Shown here: positions 1 to 9,800 of the stretch, in pieces
Layout: every line of letters begins with the position of its first letter
Numbering within the stretch: position 1 is the stretch's first letter
DNA from: Bacteroidetes bacterium HGW-Bacteroidetes-21
GTDB lineage: Bacteria > Bacteroidota > Bacteroidia > Bacteroidales > GWA2-32-17
Length of the DNA: 32,883 bases
Direction of reading: 5' to 3'
Assembly: GCA_002840935.1 (NCBI GenBank)
Contig: PHDH01000013.1
Span: 1 to 32,883, forward strand
Notes under the pieces: generated by a model
Told to the model about the DNA's origin: nothing
The model's database searches: none
Seen by the model: only the letters and a program-made list of their open reading frames with translations
Translations under genes and position numbers: made by a program

Positions 1-10
1 GTGTAATCAT

Positions 11-85
11 AGTGCCCTTTGTGGTTAATGTATTTTCACCACAAGGGTCACAAGGAATTATTAGATTAAAGTAGTGTCCTTTGTG
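11..85. repeat. CCTTTGTG/CACAAGG short repeat cluster with inverted copies
   Basis: Three copies of a related short word are visible. CCCTTTGTGG lies at 15-24. Its near-complement CCACAAGGG lies at 39-47 and is followed by CACAAGG at 49-55. GTCCTTTGTG lies at 76-85. The first two can pair as an imperfect hairpin with a loop of about 14 bases. The cluster lies just downstream of the last gene on the minus strand. It resembles in style the CTCTGTG/CACAGAG clusters around the GxxExxY gene further right, and may be the edge of another such element outside the window. No gene is seen in bases 1-98. Confidence 0.55.
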
Positions 86-98
86 ATAATAAAGAAGG

Positions 99-2120
99 TC
101 ACTCTTTTACAAACTTAATTGTTGCAACGCCTTTATTGTGAAATGTCTTTACCACATAAATGCCCTGTGCCAGAGTCGAACTATTTACCGGATTGCCGTT
201 CCAGATGCCTGAATAAACGATTATTCCACGAACATCGGTTATGCTATATTTTGTACCAACTTCCACATTCTGTAAAACAAAATAATCGTTCACCGGTGAG
301 GGACTTATATTGGGCTTTTGCTCAAGGGCTGTTTTGCCAACACTGACATCGCCTACTTCTATATTTTCCGAAAACTCAGATGTATTTCCCAGATCATCTG
401 TTGCCGTGGCGCAAACATAATCACCCAGAATAGCACCACCCGTAGCGAAACTGAAATTGCCCGAAACATCGCAAATAGCCGAACCCAAAAATGTTTTACC
501 CTGACCATTGCCAGGTGCGTTTAGGGCGCATTTAAAAACCTCCACTTTTATTGTAGTCGATGCCGGACAATCTACATGCCCATTGATGTGTGTCACAGCT
601 GCTTCAAAAGCTTCGTCGATCACCGGAAAATTCATGAGATTGTTAGGACCGGTATCCACATCTCCTACGTCGTTGGGGGTAATGCCCATGGGGTAGAGAT
701 CTATACCCAGACCGGTGTTGCCAAATATGCTGTTTTCGCTAAAGGTATTGTATAGCTCGGCTGAGGTCATGACAGTGATTCCGTTGCCCCCGTTATAAGC
801 GATGATATTTCCCTTGCCCGGCTGTCCGATGAAATTCCAGCGGGGGCCTTCGCCAATACGGATACCGTCGAAAAGATTAGGAACGGGCAGGGTTCCAGTA
901 ATGTCGGTGCCGATTTTGTTGTTGATAACGATATTACTGTCACTGCCGCCTATGTGTATGTCGATACCCATTTGCAAGTTTCCTGAAATGATGTTGCTGT
1001 CGATGGTATGAAGGAATGAGGGACCATCAATCACTATCCCGTTGGCGTTGGGCAATGAAAGAGTGCCGGTAACGTCGGTGCCAATGAAGTTGCCAATGAT
1101 CGTGTCTTTTATTGTCCCGAAATTGTAAAGAAAAAGGCCATAAGCCGAATTGCCCGAAAGCAGGTTCCCTGCACCCGCCTGACGTCCGCCCAGCAGGTTG
1201 TAGCTGGCACCGTCGTCGAACAAAACACCGTAGGTGTTAGGAATGGCAATAGTTCCGGTAATGTCGGTGCCAACGAAATTGCCGACGATAGTATTGAAAT
1301 TACATCCGGCTCCGAAAACGGGGATTCCGTAGGCGTTGTTTCCACTCACATAATTGCGTTCGGCAGCTGTGTAACCGCCAATCAGATTATATTTTGATGT
1401 TCCCTCTATGCTGATACCGTCGTAATTGCGCAGAGCGGCGGTTCCTGTGCGGTCGAGCCCCACATAATTACCTTTAACCGTGTTGTAGTTTGAATTTACA
1501 ATGCGCATTCCTGTATGATTGTTGCCGGAGAGAATATTGCGGGTTTCGGGCGTATTTCCTCCAACAGTATTGTATTGTGGTCCTCCCAGAATGTAGATTC
1601 CGTGGGTGTTTCCAAGCGTGTCTGTAGCATTGTAATTACAGCCAATGTAGTTGCCTATAATGACATTGTTTTGTGCACTGGTGCCAGAAATCTGTATTCC
1701 TACAACAAAACCGCCAATGATTAATCCTTTGATAGTGACATTGGAAACATTGTAAATATGGAAAGCATAATCGGCCCAGTTTTCATTTTCGCCGTTGAGC
1801 ATGATTTCGGGTCCGTTAAGATTGGTGTTACCGCCAAACGTGGTTTGGGATGTCCCGTCGATTAAAATACCACTGTGAGTGATAATTGGAAGGTTAGATG
1901 CGAGTGCAATACGCCACACACCTTGTGCCGAAATGTACCCCGGATCGGATGCTGCTATATTGAAATTAATAATATGGCTTCCCGGATAAATGTTGGCATT
2001 TTGTATGGCCGTTCGTAGAGAACCCGTTCCGCTGTCGTTGGTATTAGTTACGGTAAAAGTGTTAGCGAAAACGGTCGAGATCGAAATCAAGTAACAGATT
2101 AAAAGATAAATTTTTTTCAT
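99..2120 (-). CDS. Secreted right-handed beta-helix repeat protein with T9SS sorting domain
   Basis: The predicted protein has 673 residues and is exported, probably to the cell surface or outside. Residues 1-20 form a signal peptide (MKKIYLLICYLISISTVFA). The mature N-terminus begins TFTVTNTNDSGTGSLRTAI, a motif typical of beta-helix surface proteins. About five repeats of roughly 45 residues follow (to about residue 490), with the pattern NxIxGNxIGTDxTGT...PNxxGI...NxIGG...RNxISGNxxxGI. An Ig-like or transthyretin-like segment follows, and the last 70 or so residues match a T9SS type A sorting domain (PSPVNDYF...AQGIYVVKTF...IKFVKE). I chose the ATG at 2120 because the reading frame upstream offers only a GTG at 2150 and the signal peptide begins at MKK. 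The next T9SS gene upstream on the same strand is a paralogue. Ligand or enzymatic activity cannot be read: the helix alone does not prove a polysaccharide lyase. Confidence 0.88.
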   Translation of the reverse strand: MKKIYLLICYLISISTVFANTFTVTNTNDSGTGSLRTAIQNANIYPGSHIINFNIAASDPGYISAQGVWRIALASNLPIITHSGILIDGTSQTTFGGNTNLNGPEIMLNGENENWADYAFHIYNVSNVTIKGLIIGGFVVGIQISGTSAQNNVIIGNYIGCNYNATDTLGNTHGIYILGGPQYNTVGGNTPETRNILSGNNHTGMRIVNSNYNTVKGNYVGLDRTGTAALRNYDGISIEGTSKYNLIGGYTAAERNYVSGNNAYGIPVFGAGCNFNTIVGNFVGTDITGTIAIPNTYGVLFDDGASYNLLGGRQAGAGNLLSGNSAYGLFLYNFGTIKDTIIGNFIGTDVTGTLSLPNANGIVIDGPSFLHTIDSNIISGNLQMGIDIHIGGSDSNIVINNKIGTDITGTLPVPNLFDGIRIGEGPRWNFIGQPGKGNIIAYNGGNGITVMTSAELYNTFSENSIFGNTGLGIDLYPMGITPNDVGDVDTGPNNLMNFPVIDEAFEAAVTHINGHVDCPASTTIKVEVFKCALNAPGNGQGKTFLGSAICDVSGNFSFATGGAILGDYVCATATDDLGNTSEFSENIEVGDVSVGKTALEQKPNISPSPVNDYFVLQNVEVGTKYSITDVRGIIVYSGIWNGNPVNSSTLAQGIYVVKTFHNKGVATIKFVKE

Positions 2121-2137
2121 AAAGTAAATTTTAATTA

Positions 2138-2177
2138 CACTGAGAACCACAGAGAATTTACACAGAGAGCCACAGAG
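2138..2177. repeat. CACAGAG heptamer cluster, left flank of the GxxExxY gene
   Basis: Four copies of the heptamer occur: CACTGAG at 2138 (one mismatch) and CACAGAG at 2148, 2161 and 2171. Start-to-start distances are 10, 13 and 10 bases, close to one helical turn. The cluster begins 18 bases upstream of the ATG of the downstream beta-helix gene and ends 9 bases from the stop codon of the GxxExxY gene. It is the inverted counterpart of the CTCTGTG cluster on the other side of that gene. Confidence 0.75.
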
Positions 2178-2186
2178 AAAATATTT

Positions 2187-2561
2187 TTAATATAAAACAT
2201 AATGTTTAATGCCATTTTTTAGAACAGTTACATTGAAGTTCAATAAGAGACCAATCTTTTTGTTTGCTAACTTCATGTAAGTTAATATTTGCGCTTCATG
2301 TACTGGGTTAAATGTGTCAATGGATTTTAGTTCAACAACTACCGTATTTTCGACCATTAAATCAATTCTATAACCGTATTCCAACTTGATTTCTTTGTAG
2401 ATAATTGGTACAGGTTTTTGTCTTTCTACATTCAGATTCTTCTTTACTAGTTCATAATAAAGACATTCTTCATAAGCAGATTCAAGAAGTCCTGGGCCCA
2501 GTTCTTTATGAACCTCAATGGCGCATCCAATGATTATTTCTGTAAGTTTATTAACCTGCAT
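2187..2561 (-). CDS. GxxExxY family protein (PD-(D/E)XK nuclease-like fold)
   Basis: The 124-residue protein is complete for this family. The name-giving motif is at residues 24-30 (GLLESAY). It is preceded by IIGCAIEVHKELGPG, the usual N-terminal helix of the family. A nuclease-like core follows: Asp67 in YRID, then Glu77-Leu78-Lys79 (ELK), with Gln91 in EAQILTYM. These match the D...ExK...Q pattern of PD-(D/E)XK folds. There is no signal peptide, so it should be cytoplasmic. Cellular function of the family is not established to my knowledge; nuclease activity is inferred only from the motif. The gene is tightly bracketed by CTCTGTG/CACAGAG clusters, which start 9 bases upstream of the ATG and end 9 bases past the stop. 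It is therefore unlikely to be functionally tied to the T9SS genes around it. Confidence 0.9.
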   Translation of the reverse strand: MQVNKLTEIIIGCAIEVHKELGPGLLESAYEECLYYELVKKNLNVERQKPVPIIYKEIKLEYGYRIDLMVENTVVVELKSIDTFNPVHEAQILTYMKLANKKIGLLLNFNVTVLKNGIKHYVLY

Positions 2562-2570
2562 TTTTATTTT

Positions 2571-2608
2571 CTCTGTGTATCTCTGTGACTTCTCTGTGTC
2601 TCTCTGTG
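2571..2608. repeat. CTCTGTG heptamer cluster, right flank of the GxxExxY gene
   Basis: Four exact copies of CTCTGTG start at 2571, 2581, 2592 and 2602, with spacings of 10, 11 and 10 bases. The first lies 9 bases upstream of the start codon at 2561, so the cluster occupies the leader or promoter region of the gene. The last ends 12 bases before the stop codon of the next beta-helix gene. The orientation is opposite to the cluster at 2138-2177. Confidence 0.78.
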
Positions 2609-2620
2609 TAAGTATTGAAT

Positions 2621-5563
2621 TTATTCTAAGACAATCACTTTCTTAACCTGCACTAGATGATTTTGTTCTGTCCTTAAAAAGTAAATTCCGGGAGCGATAG
2701 ACATAGATTTCAGATTATAAGAGACAGTTTGATTTGAAAGATTATTAGTGCTCATTGCGATTTCTCTTCCGTCGGGATAAACCAAGGTTAAACTTGTGTT
2801 ACCATCTTCAATCCCTGAAATGGTAATAAATTCGCTGGCAGGATTGGGGAAAATGCAAAAACCAGGGGTGTGATCTACTGTTGGCAGGGTGGTTGTAATA
2901 TCCACATTCAGCGAAAGTTCTGAGGTGTTGCCATTGGCATCGGTAGCCGTAGCTGTAAGCACCCATCCCGAAGCGACACCAGCTTGAATAAATGACCAGT
3001 TGCCGGAAGCATCTGCCGTGGTATATCCAAGATATTCGTTGGCACCACCATGTCCGAAATTATTGCTATTGCCTGAAAGAAAGAGTTCAATACGAATGCC
3101 ATTGGGATTTGCATGATCTATTGTTCCAGTAGCCGTTAGTGTTCCGTTGGACCAATCATAATCCACACTGCCAATTTCGGGGTAGTTCATCTGCTCATTA
3201 GCTCCTGCATCAACATCTCCAGCGTCGTTTGTGTTGACTCCATAGGGGAAAATTTCTATATCCATCTGCACATTCTGAAATACCTGATTGGCCGAAAAAC
3301 TATTTCTTTTTGAAGCGGTATCGGCAACTACGATTCCCACAGTATCGTTGTATGCAATGATATTTCCACGACCCGGTTCGCCAATGATGTTATCTAGTGA
3401 ACCAAAAATAACAATGCCAGCGGCTCCATTGCTTAAAGGTGCTGATCCTGTGGCTGTGGTTCCAATGAAGTTTGAATAAACGGTGTTGGAGTCGGAGCGC
3501 TCAAAAAGCAATAAGCCAGCATAATCGTTTCCGCTGATCACATTGTTTTCGATGTTGTTTTTCGAAGGACGTGTGGCAAAACCAATACCGTTGTAATTGG
3601 GTATGGCATTATTCCCAGTGATATCGGTGCCGATGTAGTTTCCAATGATATTGTTATACATGGTGCTGGAATCTGCTACTTCGATTCCATCGATAATGTT
3701 TCCGGAGATAATATTCCTGTCGGCAGTTGATGTGCCGCCAATGGTATTATATTTAGTCCCTCCACCCAGAATAACGCCTATTTGGTTTGGTACAGCGGCT
3801 GTTCCAGCTGCGTTGGTGCCAATTTTATTTCCTTTCAGCTCGTTGTAATATGTGGTGGTAGTGACAATAAAAATGCCATAGGCCAGATTTCCTGATAGTA
3901 CGTTGTTTACAATGGGATTGTGATTGGCTCCTCCGTCAACGCAGATGCCGGTGGTATTTGCTAATGCCGTGTTGCCGGTAATGTCTACACCGATGTAGTT
4001 GTTAATACAAGCATTGTAAGGCGCATTTCCGTAATAAATCAGTCCGTATACCCGGTTCCCAGAAATAATATTTCCGTCGGCAGTGTTGTGTGCGGCATTG
4101 GAATTGAAATATAAACCATTGCCCTGCATCAGTGTGTCGTTCGAAAAACGGAATGTTTCTAGCCCCGTAGCATCAGTGCCAATATAATTTCCAACAACCA
4201 TATTGCTGTCGGCAGCTTCCATGCAGATACCCATTTCATAATTGGCAGAAATGATGTTTCTCTCACCAGGTTGCGCGCCGCCAATCGTGTTGAGGTTGGC
4301 ATTGCTGAAGAGATAAACGCCGGTATGATTGCTGACGGGATTTAGACCCGTAATGTCGGTTCCAATATAATTTCCTTTGATGATATTGTTTCTTGTTCCA
4401 GTATATGCCATGGCGATACCCGCTGCATGATTTCCTGAAATGATATTTCTGGCTCCTGATGTAGTACCTCCGATGATCGTGTTATTGGCTCCACTCAGCA
4501 GAATTCCGTTTGAGTTTGGAATGGAATCGCTGCCCGCAGCATTGGTGCCTATCAAGTTACCCTGAATGGTATTATTGACCGAAGGAATGCCTAAAATAGC
4601 AATGCCTCCATCGTTATTGCCCGAAATTACGTTGCCGTCTCCAGTGCCAGTGCCACCTATAATGTTGTTGTATGATTCGTTAATAGCAATGCCGTGTTTA
4701 TTGGCAATGGTATCAGAAATACTTCCGGCTACTGAATTGACGCCAATATAATTGCCCTTTATAATATTATCATGCGAAAAGATGGTGTTGATGGCAACTC
4801 CGGCATCGGTATTTCCACAGATATAATTTCTTTTTGCCAGAGTGTTTCCACCCACCAAGGTGCTTGAAGAAGAATCGATGGCAACTCCGTAATAATTAGG
4901 AATTCTGAATGTTATATTCCTGTCGCAACCTATTTTATTGCCTTCAATGATATTCGAATTGGCGGAACGAATACCAACACCGGCAAGATTATTTCCAGAA
5001 AGCAGACAATTTTTAATCGTATTACTGGTAGCGTTATTGTAAATAGCTACTCCAATATCGTTGGGATCGGCAAGAGTCCCATTGTAGTTCACTCCACAAT
5101 AACAGTCGCTTACCGTATTGTTGTTGCAGTTAATCATGGAACTAGCTTTATAAATAAGAATGCCGCATTGAAATCCGTTAACTATAAGCCCCTTAACTGT
5201 ATTGCCGTATGTAGGAACGCATATGCCATATTCTAATACTCCATTGCCGTGTATGCATATTTCCGGTCCGTCGGGATTGGTATTTCCAGGTTGGGTAGTG
5301 CCGTCAATGGTCATGTTAATATTTTGAATGGCTGGCAACAAGCTTGCAACGTTGATTGTGAAAACGCCGGTAGATGGATCGTAACCTCCGTCGGTAGTCG
5401 GGATATTGAAAGCAATAATGTTATTCATGCCCGAATTTGCCGAGGTAATGGCCGTGCGAAGGGAACCGGCACCAGTGTCGTTGGTGTTTGTGACGGTATA
5501 GGTGGCACTATAGATGAAGCCTGCTGGAAACAAAATAAAAAGGAGGAGAATAAACTTTTTCAT
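2621..5563 (-). CDS. Large secreted right-handed beta-helix repeat protein with T9SS sorting domain
   Basis: The protein has about 980 residues. Residues 1-20 form a signal peptide (MKKFILLLFILFPAGFIYS), followed by ATYTVTNTNDTGAGSLRTAI, nearly the same mature N-terminus as the smaller paralogue at 99-2120. Nine or ten repeats of about 45 residues follow, with consensus GNYIGTDITG...PNxxGI...NTIGG...RNIISGNxxxGI, forming a long parallel beta-helix. A segment with DAGDVDAGANEQMNYPEI and an Ig-like region follow. The protein ends with a T9SS type A sorting domain (IFPNPASEFITISG...APGIYFLRTE...KVIVLE). I chose the ATG at 5563, which starts the signal peptide; a TTG lies nine bases further upstream in frame. 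It probably arose by duplication together with its neighbour and differs mainly in repeat number. Binding partner unknown. Confidence 0.88.
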   Translation of the reverse strand: MKKFILLLFILFPAGFIYSATYTVTNTNDTGAGSLRTAITSANSGMNNIIAFNIPTTDGGYDPSTGVFTINVASLLPAIQNINMTIDGTTQPGNTNPDGPEICIHGNGVLEYGICVPTYGNTVKGLIVNGFQCGILIYKASSMINCNNNTVSDCYCGVNYNGTLADPNDIGVAIYNNATSNTIKNCLLSGNNLAGVGIRSANSNIIEGNKIGCDRNITFRIPNYYGVAIDSSSSTLVGGNTLAKRNYICGNTDAGVAINTIFSHDNIIKGNYIGVNSVAGSISDTIANKHGIAINESYNNIIGGTGTGDGNVISGNNDGGIAILGIPSVNNTIQGNLIGTNAAGSDSIPNSNGILLSGANNTIIGGTTSGARNIISGNHAAGIAMAYTGTRNNIIKGNYIGTDITGLNPVSNHTGVYLFSNANLNTIGGAQPGERNIISANYEMGICMEAADSNMVVGNYIGTDATGLETFRFSNDTLMQGNGLYFNSNAAHNTADGNIISGNRVYGLIYYGNAPYNACINNYIGVDITGNTALANTTGICVDGGANHNPIVNNVLSGNLAYGIFIVTTTTYYNELKGNKIGTNAAGTAAVPNQIGVILGGGTKYNTIGGTSTADRNIISGNIIDGIEVADSSTMYNNIIGNYIGTDITGNNAIPNYNGIGFATRPSKNNIENNVISGNDYAGLLLFERSDSNTVYSNFIGTTATGSAPLSNGAAGIVIFGSLDNIIGEPGRGNIIAYNDTVGIVVADTASKRNSFSANQVFQNVQMDIEIFPYGVNTNDAGDVDAGANEQMNYPEIGSVDYDWSNGTLTATGTIDHANPNGIRIELFLSGNSNNFGHGGANEYLGYTTADASGNWSFIQAGVASGWVLTATATDANGNTSELSLNVDITTTLPTVDHTPGFCIFPNPASEFITISGIEDGNTSLTLVYPDGREIAMSTNNLSNQTVSYNLKSMSIAPGIYFLRTEQNHLVQVKKVIVLE

Positions 5564-5654
5564 ACACTTCAATTTTTATTAAACAGGATAAATCACTTAA
5601 TACTACTTCAATTGCTTATCTTTTTCCTTCTCCATAAGTTGTTGAAAGAACAGA

Positions 5655-6752
5655 CTATTCAAAAATGATAGTTTTTTGGTAATAGTTTCCATCATTGTTG
5701 ATTCTTATATAGTAAATGCCTTTTGGGAATTGAGAAAAGTCGAGAGAAAATTGTTTTTCGTTTGCATTATTTTTCCAGATCAGACTTCCTAAAGAATTGT
5801 ACAACAGGATATCACTACTTAAACTTTTTGCAGTTCCTGATATTTCAACAAATAGTGAGCCATTGGAAGGATTGGGATAGATTTCAATGGTTTGATTCGT
5901 TTTAGCTACTGTGATTCCGCTGGAGCAGGGGAATTGGCAATAAGTAATGCTGCCTGAAACGTTTCCGGTATTTAAGTCAATACCTCCTCCGGTTTGATCA
6001 CAAAAATCAAACGATCCGGTCATCTCACCTGAATTGTTGGTGTTGTTTTGCACGCAGAATTTACCTGTACCATTAATCTGATCTGTATTTCTCCAGTCAT
6101 GAAGGATGGCGATATTTCCGTTATTTGTAAATATAGCGGGACTGGTAATACTGTCGGAATTAAGAAAGTTGTGACCTACATTAATAATTCCTGTGCTACC
6201 GTTGGTAAAAGTCTTTGAGTTCATTAAATCAAAAGAAGAAATATTTCCGTTGCTGGTAACTGAAGATATGTTTAAGAAGTTATCAGAAACAACAGTCCCG
6301 TTATTGGTGAATGTCCCATTGGTGCTAATCATAAACTGACCGGCCAGTATGGTTGAGCCTGTATTGTTTGTAAGCGAAGTAAAGCATATCAAACTATCAT
6401 TTTCCATCGTTCCATTGTTTTCGATTGTCCCTGAATTCAAAGCGAGTCTGGCAATACTCAGGTTGCCGTTATTGGTCAAAGTTCCACCCGAAATACCTAA
6501 CCCTCTCAAAGGAGTTACCCCATCTAGTGAGCCGGAGCTGTTAATTGTAATGGACCCAGAGGAATATCCATAATCCATATCAAGGATAACGGCATGATTA
6601 ATAATAACAGTACTTCCGGGAGTTGGTGGAACTCCGCCCCAGGTCAAAGGATTTGACCAGTTTCCATTTGCGATGGATGTAATTTGAGCATTTACAGAAT
6701 TTCTCAAACCAAACAGGGAGATTAAAGTCAAGAAAAAGATCGCATTTCTCAT
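5655..6752 (-). CDS. Secreted Asn/Gly-rich repeat protein with T9SS sorting domain
   Basis: The 365-residue protein has a signal peptide (residues 1-22, cleaved near NAQITS). The mature start NGNWSNPLTWGGVPPTPGSTV is a common beginning of Bacteroidota surface proteins with G8-like or beta-helix folds. The central part is a loose repeat of short strands ending in TNNG, NNGT or TNGS (about residues 80-240), consistent with a beta-helix or beta-roll. The C-terminal 75 residues form a T9SS type A sorting domain (IEIYPNPSNGSLFVEI...FPKGIYYIRINNDG...KTIIFE). Its stop lies about 90 bases upstream of the larger beta-helix gene on the same strand, so these cargo genes may be co-expressed. No enzyme motif is seen. 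Function unknown; surface exposure follows from the sorting domain. Confidence 0.85.
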   Translation of the reverse strand: MRNAIFFLTLISLFGLRNSVNAQITSIANGNWSNPLTWGGVPPTPGSTVIINHAVILDMDYGYSSGSITINSSGSLDGVTPLRGLGISGGTLTNNGNLSIARLALNSGTIENNGTMENDSLICFTSLTNNTGSTILAGQFMISTNGTFTNNGTVVSDNFLNISSVTSNGNISSFDLMNSKTFTNGSTGIINVGHNFLNSDSITSPAIFTNNGNIAILHDWRNTDQINGTGKFCVQNNTNNSGEMTGSFDFCDQTGGGIDLNTGNVSGSITYCQFPCSSGITVAKTNQTIEIYPNPSNGSLFVEISGTAKSLSSDILLYNSLGSLIWKNNANEKQFSLDFSQFPKGIYYIRINNDGNYYQKTIIFE

Positions 6753-6803
6753 TTTATTGTACTTTAAGGGTTAAACAAATTTGAGACTAAATTAGGTTAG
6801 TTT

Positions 6804-9800
6804 TTATTGTAATACAATTTTCTTTGATAAGTTTTTTCTGCCATCAAAAATATGAACATAATATATTCCTTTTGACATATTGGAAAGATCAATTTCGAGG
6901 GTGTTTTCTGTTATGGGTTTTTCCCATACGATGTTTCCTACTGAATTATAAATGGTAATAGTTTCGCCTGAAGTTAACATGGCTTCGGATAACTGAAGGG
7001 TGAATTTTCCTTCCGAAGGGTTAGGGAATACATTCATTTCATTTTCTGTAAGTGCCTTGCTAGTTACTTCTGAAAATAATCCGTTATAATATTCTACATC
7101 TTCTATGTTGTTATTTTTATCCGCATGGACTATACATACAGGATATCCTATACCGTTTGAAAGATACATGTAGTTATTCGTTGTATCCCTTTTATATTCA
7201 ATAGATGCAAAAGTAATACTTCCAGTTTTAATATAAATGCTGTCAATACTTATTACATATTCGTGTTCGCGTAAAACATTGGGATAAGTGGTGTATGGGG
7301 TAGTGATTGACCCACAAGCATCTGCTGTAATTGTTTTTACAACGTTGCGAACATAGAAAGTATCTGCATCGGACGAAATATTATTGAGTGGTAATTCCCA
7401 GCGGGCTGTGTTATTGAATACATTTCCATAGGAAGCAGGCGAAGCAATGAGAAGTTCCTGTGGCGTTTCCTGAGCATTTACTCCGCCGAAAAGTCCTTCG
7501 TCGGGTCTGAATCCGGTAACCCAGAATCCAGTATTATCGCTTTTCCAGAAAACATAACCATTATTATTGGAGCCTACCGGGGCACTACCATAAAGACTGC
7601 CATATAAATTTCCCGGGCCATAAGTATAGATATTTGAATAAGGAAATGTACTGGCATAAGCTGTAGTTGAAGTCGATTTATAATCGGCTACTTTCTGGTA
7701 TTGATATGTCAAATCTGAATAATCCCAGTTTTGGGCAATATCGGGATTACCCAGAGAAACATTTGTTAAACTATCTGCCGATAGTAAAACCGACAAGCCG
7801 GAGTGAGGTAAGTCCACACCACTGATAGCCACATTGCAGTTGTTGTCTGCTAGGTAACATGCCGAAGTATCTATGCAACCTGATTGATTTACAATAACGG
7901 CATAGTTCCCGGAGACGGTTGCTGTAAAACTTTGACTTGTCTGACCAATAACAGGCTGGTTGTTTGAACAGTCAATCCACATAAAACTTGCTCCGTTAGC
8001 ATTGGAGGTCAGGGTGAGACCCGACGGAGTAACCGAAATATTTACTGTAGTGACTGATACATTTAAAGTCTGAGGGGAAGATGAACTATAGGCATTATTT
8101 GCTGTTACAGAGATAATGCCACTGGAACCGGCGTTGGTGGTAATAGAATTGGTTGTACTTGTTCCTGTCCATCCTGAGGGCAAGTTCCATGTATAACTTG
8201 TTGCACCAGCTACTATCGCTACACTATAGGTATTAATGCTTCCCGGACAAATCGTAGAACTTCCCTGAATACTTACTGGAGTTGGAGGCACACTGCTTGT
8301 AAATTGAGATAATTCCCTGCGCCAAACGCCATGAGTGAATGTGCCTGCCCATAAATAATTTGTACTGACCGTCATTGCAGTTATATTTGTGTCTATCAAA
8401 CCAGTGTTAACGTTAGCCCAAGAAGTTCCTCCGTTTGAACTAACAAAAACACCATTGTCTGTTCCTGCAAAAACGTTTGTTCCGCTGGAAGCAAAGCTAG
8501 TAACATTTGTAAATAAGGGTATTCCTGAATTTATTTCGGTCCAAACTCCTCCATCGTTACTTGATTTGAATATTCCTCCCCCCTGTGTTCCGGCATAAAT
8601 ATCGCTTCCGGAAACACAAAGTGATTTGATATACATATTGGTAAGGCCTGAACTAACGGCGACCCAGTTATTTTGTCCCACAGTGTTCTTATATACTCCG
8701 TTATTGGTTCCTGCAAAAAGTGTTGTGCCTTTTAAAACAAGAGAATAAATATTGTATACCGATGTTGGTATTCCGCTATTGACACCTGTCCATGTTTGCC
8801 CGTTATCTGCACTAACCGACACGCTACCTTCCTGATCGTTTCCGGCATAAAGCATAGATCCGGCTATTACGAAACAGGAGAAGTGACTGTATTGAGCATT
8901 AATACCTGTACTTGTCCAGTTATTGCCATTGTTGGTTGAACGATATACAGTAGAGGAACCAGGTCCCACATAATCGAAAAGATATGCCACCGCACCGTTT
9001 GATTTTATAGCTGTGATATTATTTCCTACAAAACCACCTATGTTGAAATGCCAAACTGAATCAGTCTCAGTTGTCCTGAAGAGCGGGATACGTAGTGAAT
9101 TGCTGGTAATATCATTTATGCCTGCAAGAATATTATTCCCAGATACTTCAAGTGCTGCAATTGGATAATCCGTTATGCCAGCATGCTTCCATGTTGCACC
9201 ATCGTCTGAGGTTACAAACAGGCCGTATGATTGTTCAGGACTCATGAAACCCCATCCGCCAGTGTAGAATTTCGTGCCATCCTGATAAAAAGTTTCAAAG
9301 CGCGTGGCAGCAACATTTCCGGGAGATACAGCAGTCCAATTCGAGTAATCTGTGGTTTTGTAAATATTTCCAAGTATAGTACTGGCATAAATTGAAGTAC
9401 CATTGACTCCCATTCCCATAATATAATCAGTAGTGGAAATGCCATTATTAATAGCCGACCAACTTCCGCCGTCATTGGTTGATTTGTATACCCCTGCACC
9501 AACTGTACCTGCAATAATATTATTGCCAACAACGGCCAGAGCACTCACTGAATAAAAGCTTCCCGGAAGACCTGTATTTACAAGGCTCCAGGTTGTTCCG
9601 TCGTTGGTGGATTTATAAATGCCATAACCATCAGTAGCTGCATATAAGTCGGATCCTTTCGCCACAATAGCTCTCATCCAGGTGATATTTGTTATGCCGT
9701 TGTTAACCGCAGCCCAGGTTGTTCCGTTAGTTGTGGATTTATATACTCCACTGCCGACAGTTGACATAAACAAATTAGTTCCTTTTACAACCATGCAAAA

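Larger units (their letters stand above)
2138..2608 (-). mobile_element. Candidate GxxExxY cassette bounded by inverted heptamer clusters
   Basis: A single small gene (2187-2561) fills almost the whole interval between a CACAGAG cluster (2138-2177) and a CTCTGTG cluster (2571-2608). The two flanks are inverted with respect to each other. The unit of about 470 bases sits between two paralogous beta-helix genes that otherwise would be neighbours. No transposase is present, so if it moves it must do so in trans or by recombination. The repeat arrangement is seen directly; mobility is inference. Confidence 0.4.

Noticed and set aside
1109-1345. Open frame of 78 codons inside the first beta-helix gene
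   Set aside because: It runs in another frame of the same strand, is Pro/Thr/Ser-rich without domain features, and is explained by the repeat composition of the overlapping gene.
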